Below are positions 62,006-62,075 of a DNA stretch of 62,075 nt, piece after piece; the first letter of the stretch is position 1; each line of letters starts with the position of its first letter. The stretch is taken from NCBI GenBank assembly GCA_947642555.1, contig CANRSX010000029.1, positions 1 to 62,075 of the forward strand. Reading direction: 5' to 3'. This stretch comes from an uncultured Roseburia sp. GTDB lineage: Bacteria; Bacillota; Clostridia; Lachnospirales; Lachnospiraceae. The position numbers and the translations under genes were made by a program. Below the pieces are notes generated by a model. The model made no database searches. It was not told the DNA's origin and saw only the letters and a list, made by a program, of their open reading frames with translations.

Positions 62006-62075
62006 TCGGAAATCCTGAAGTGTGTGTGTCAAGTAATCGTTGGCACTTTTTTATGTTTTCTGATGTTTGACGACT

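Overview
The window looks like a chromosomal segment of a Gram-positive anaerobe of the class Clostridia, most likely a Lachnospiraceae-type genome. The clues are strong GGAGG-type ribosome binding sites, sigma-A promoters with near-consensus boxes, a YtaF-type sporulation membrane protein, FtsEX next to a LytM-type hydrolase, a PucR/CdaR regulator, YitT and YjfB family proteins, and a release factor 2 gene with a programmed frameshift. The species is not determined. Nearly all genes lie on the minus strand; only mazEF and a small YjfB-like gene read plus.

Region 1 (1-2.6 kb) holds an AlbA_2/Schlafen-type regulator-like gene and, divergently, a mazEF toxin-antitoxin pair, followed by a gap with two strong inverted repeats. 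Region 2 (2.6-30.8 kb) is one long polysaccharide (capsule/EPS or teichuronic-type) operon of about 27 genes read right to left, with many 1-4 nt gene overlaps. It starts with the initiating module (PglE-, PglC- and PglD-like), then a UDP-uronic acid set (dehydrogenase, 4-epimerase) and an asparagine-synthase-like amidotransferase, suggesting a uronamide. After that come glycosyltransferases, a Wzy-like polymerase, a CDP-glucose-derived deoxyamino sugar set (RfbF, aminotransferases, RmlC-like and FdtA-like cupins, GNAT, and RfbG at the far end), a GT-D type transferase, a pyruvyltransferase and a flippase. Last is an unusual module: a cytosolic beta-propeller, two tandem SDR enzymes and a 950-residue FrhB/SGNH/CitC-like fusion. 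This is the part that looks most novel. The locus alternates between GC-rich blocks (22.7-30.7 kb) and very AT-rich blocks (3.8-14 kb, 19.3-22.7 kb), a sign of mosaic assembly.

Region 3 (30.8-38.4 kb) begins with a RelE/ParE-type toxin-antitoxin pair, so toxin-antitoxin modules bracket the polysaccharide locus. It continues with a MITE-like repeat, a GNAT-membrane fusion, glycerol kinase with a structured leader, ytaF, and a threonine-type operon (ACT protein, homoserine dehydrogenase, APGM-family protein). Region 4 (38.5-44.6 kb) is a six-gene membrane cluster in which a zinc-ribbon/TPM gene pair is duplicated, next to an SPFH protein with three zinc ribbons and a Tim44-like zinc-ribbon protein.

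Region 5 (44.6-62 kb) is conserved chromosome: prfB, vanZ-like, an S41 protease, an M23 hydrolase, ftsX, ftsE, a PucR-type regulator, yitT-like, a GT26 transferase, an NlpC/P60 hydrolase with a consensus promoter, trxB, a yjfB-like gene, ridA, a CvfB-like S1 protein, an acyl-ACP thioesterase, tRNA-Gln(CUG), yigZ, a Uma2 gene with a possible decayed second copy, and a protein of three receiver domains that have all lost the phospho-acceptor aspartate. No CRISPR array, rRNA, insertion sequence or prophage was seen.
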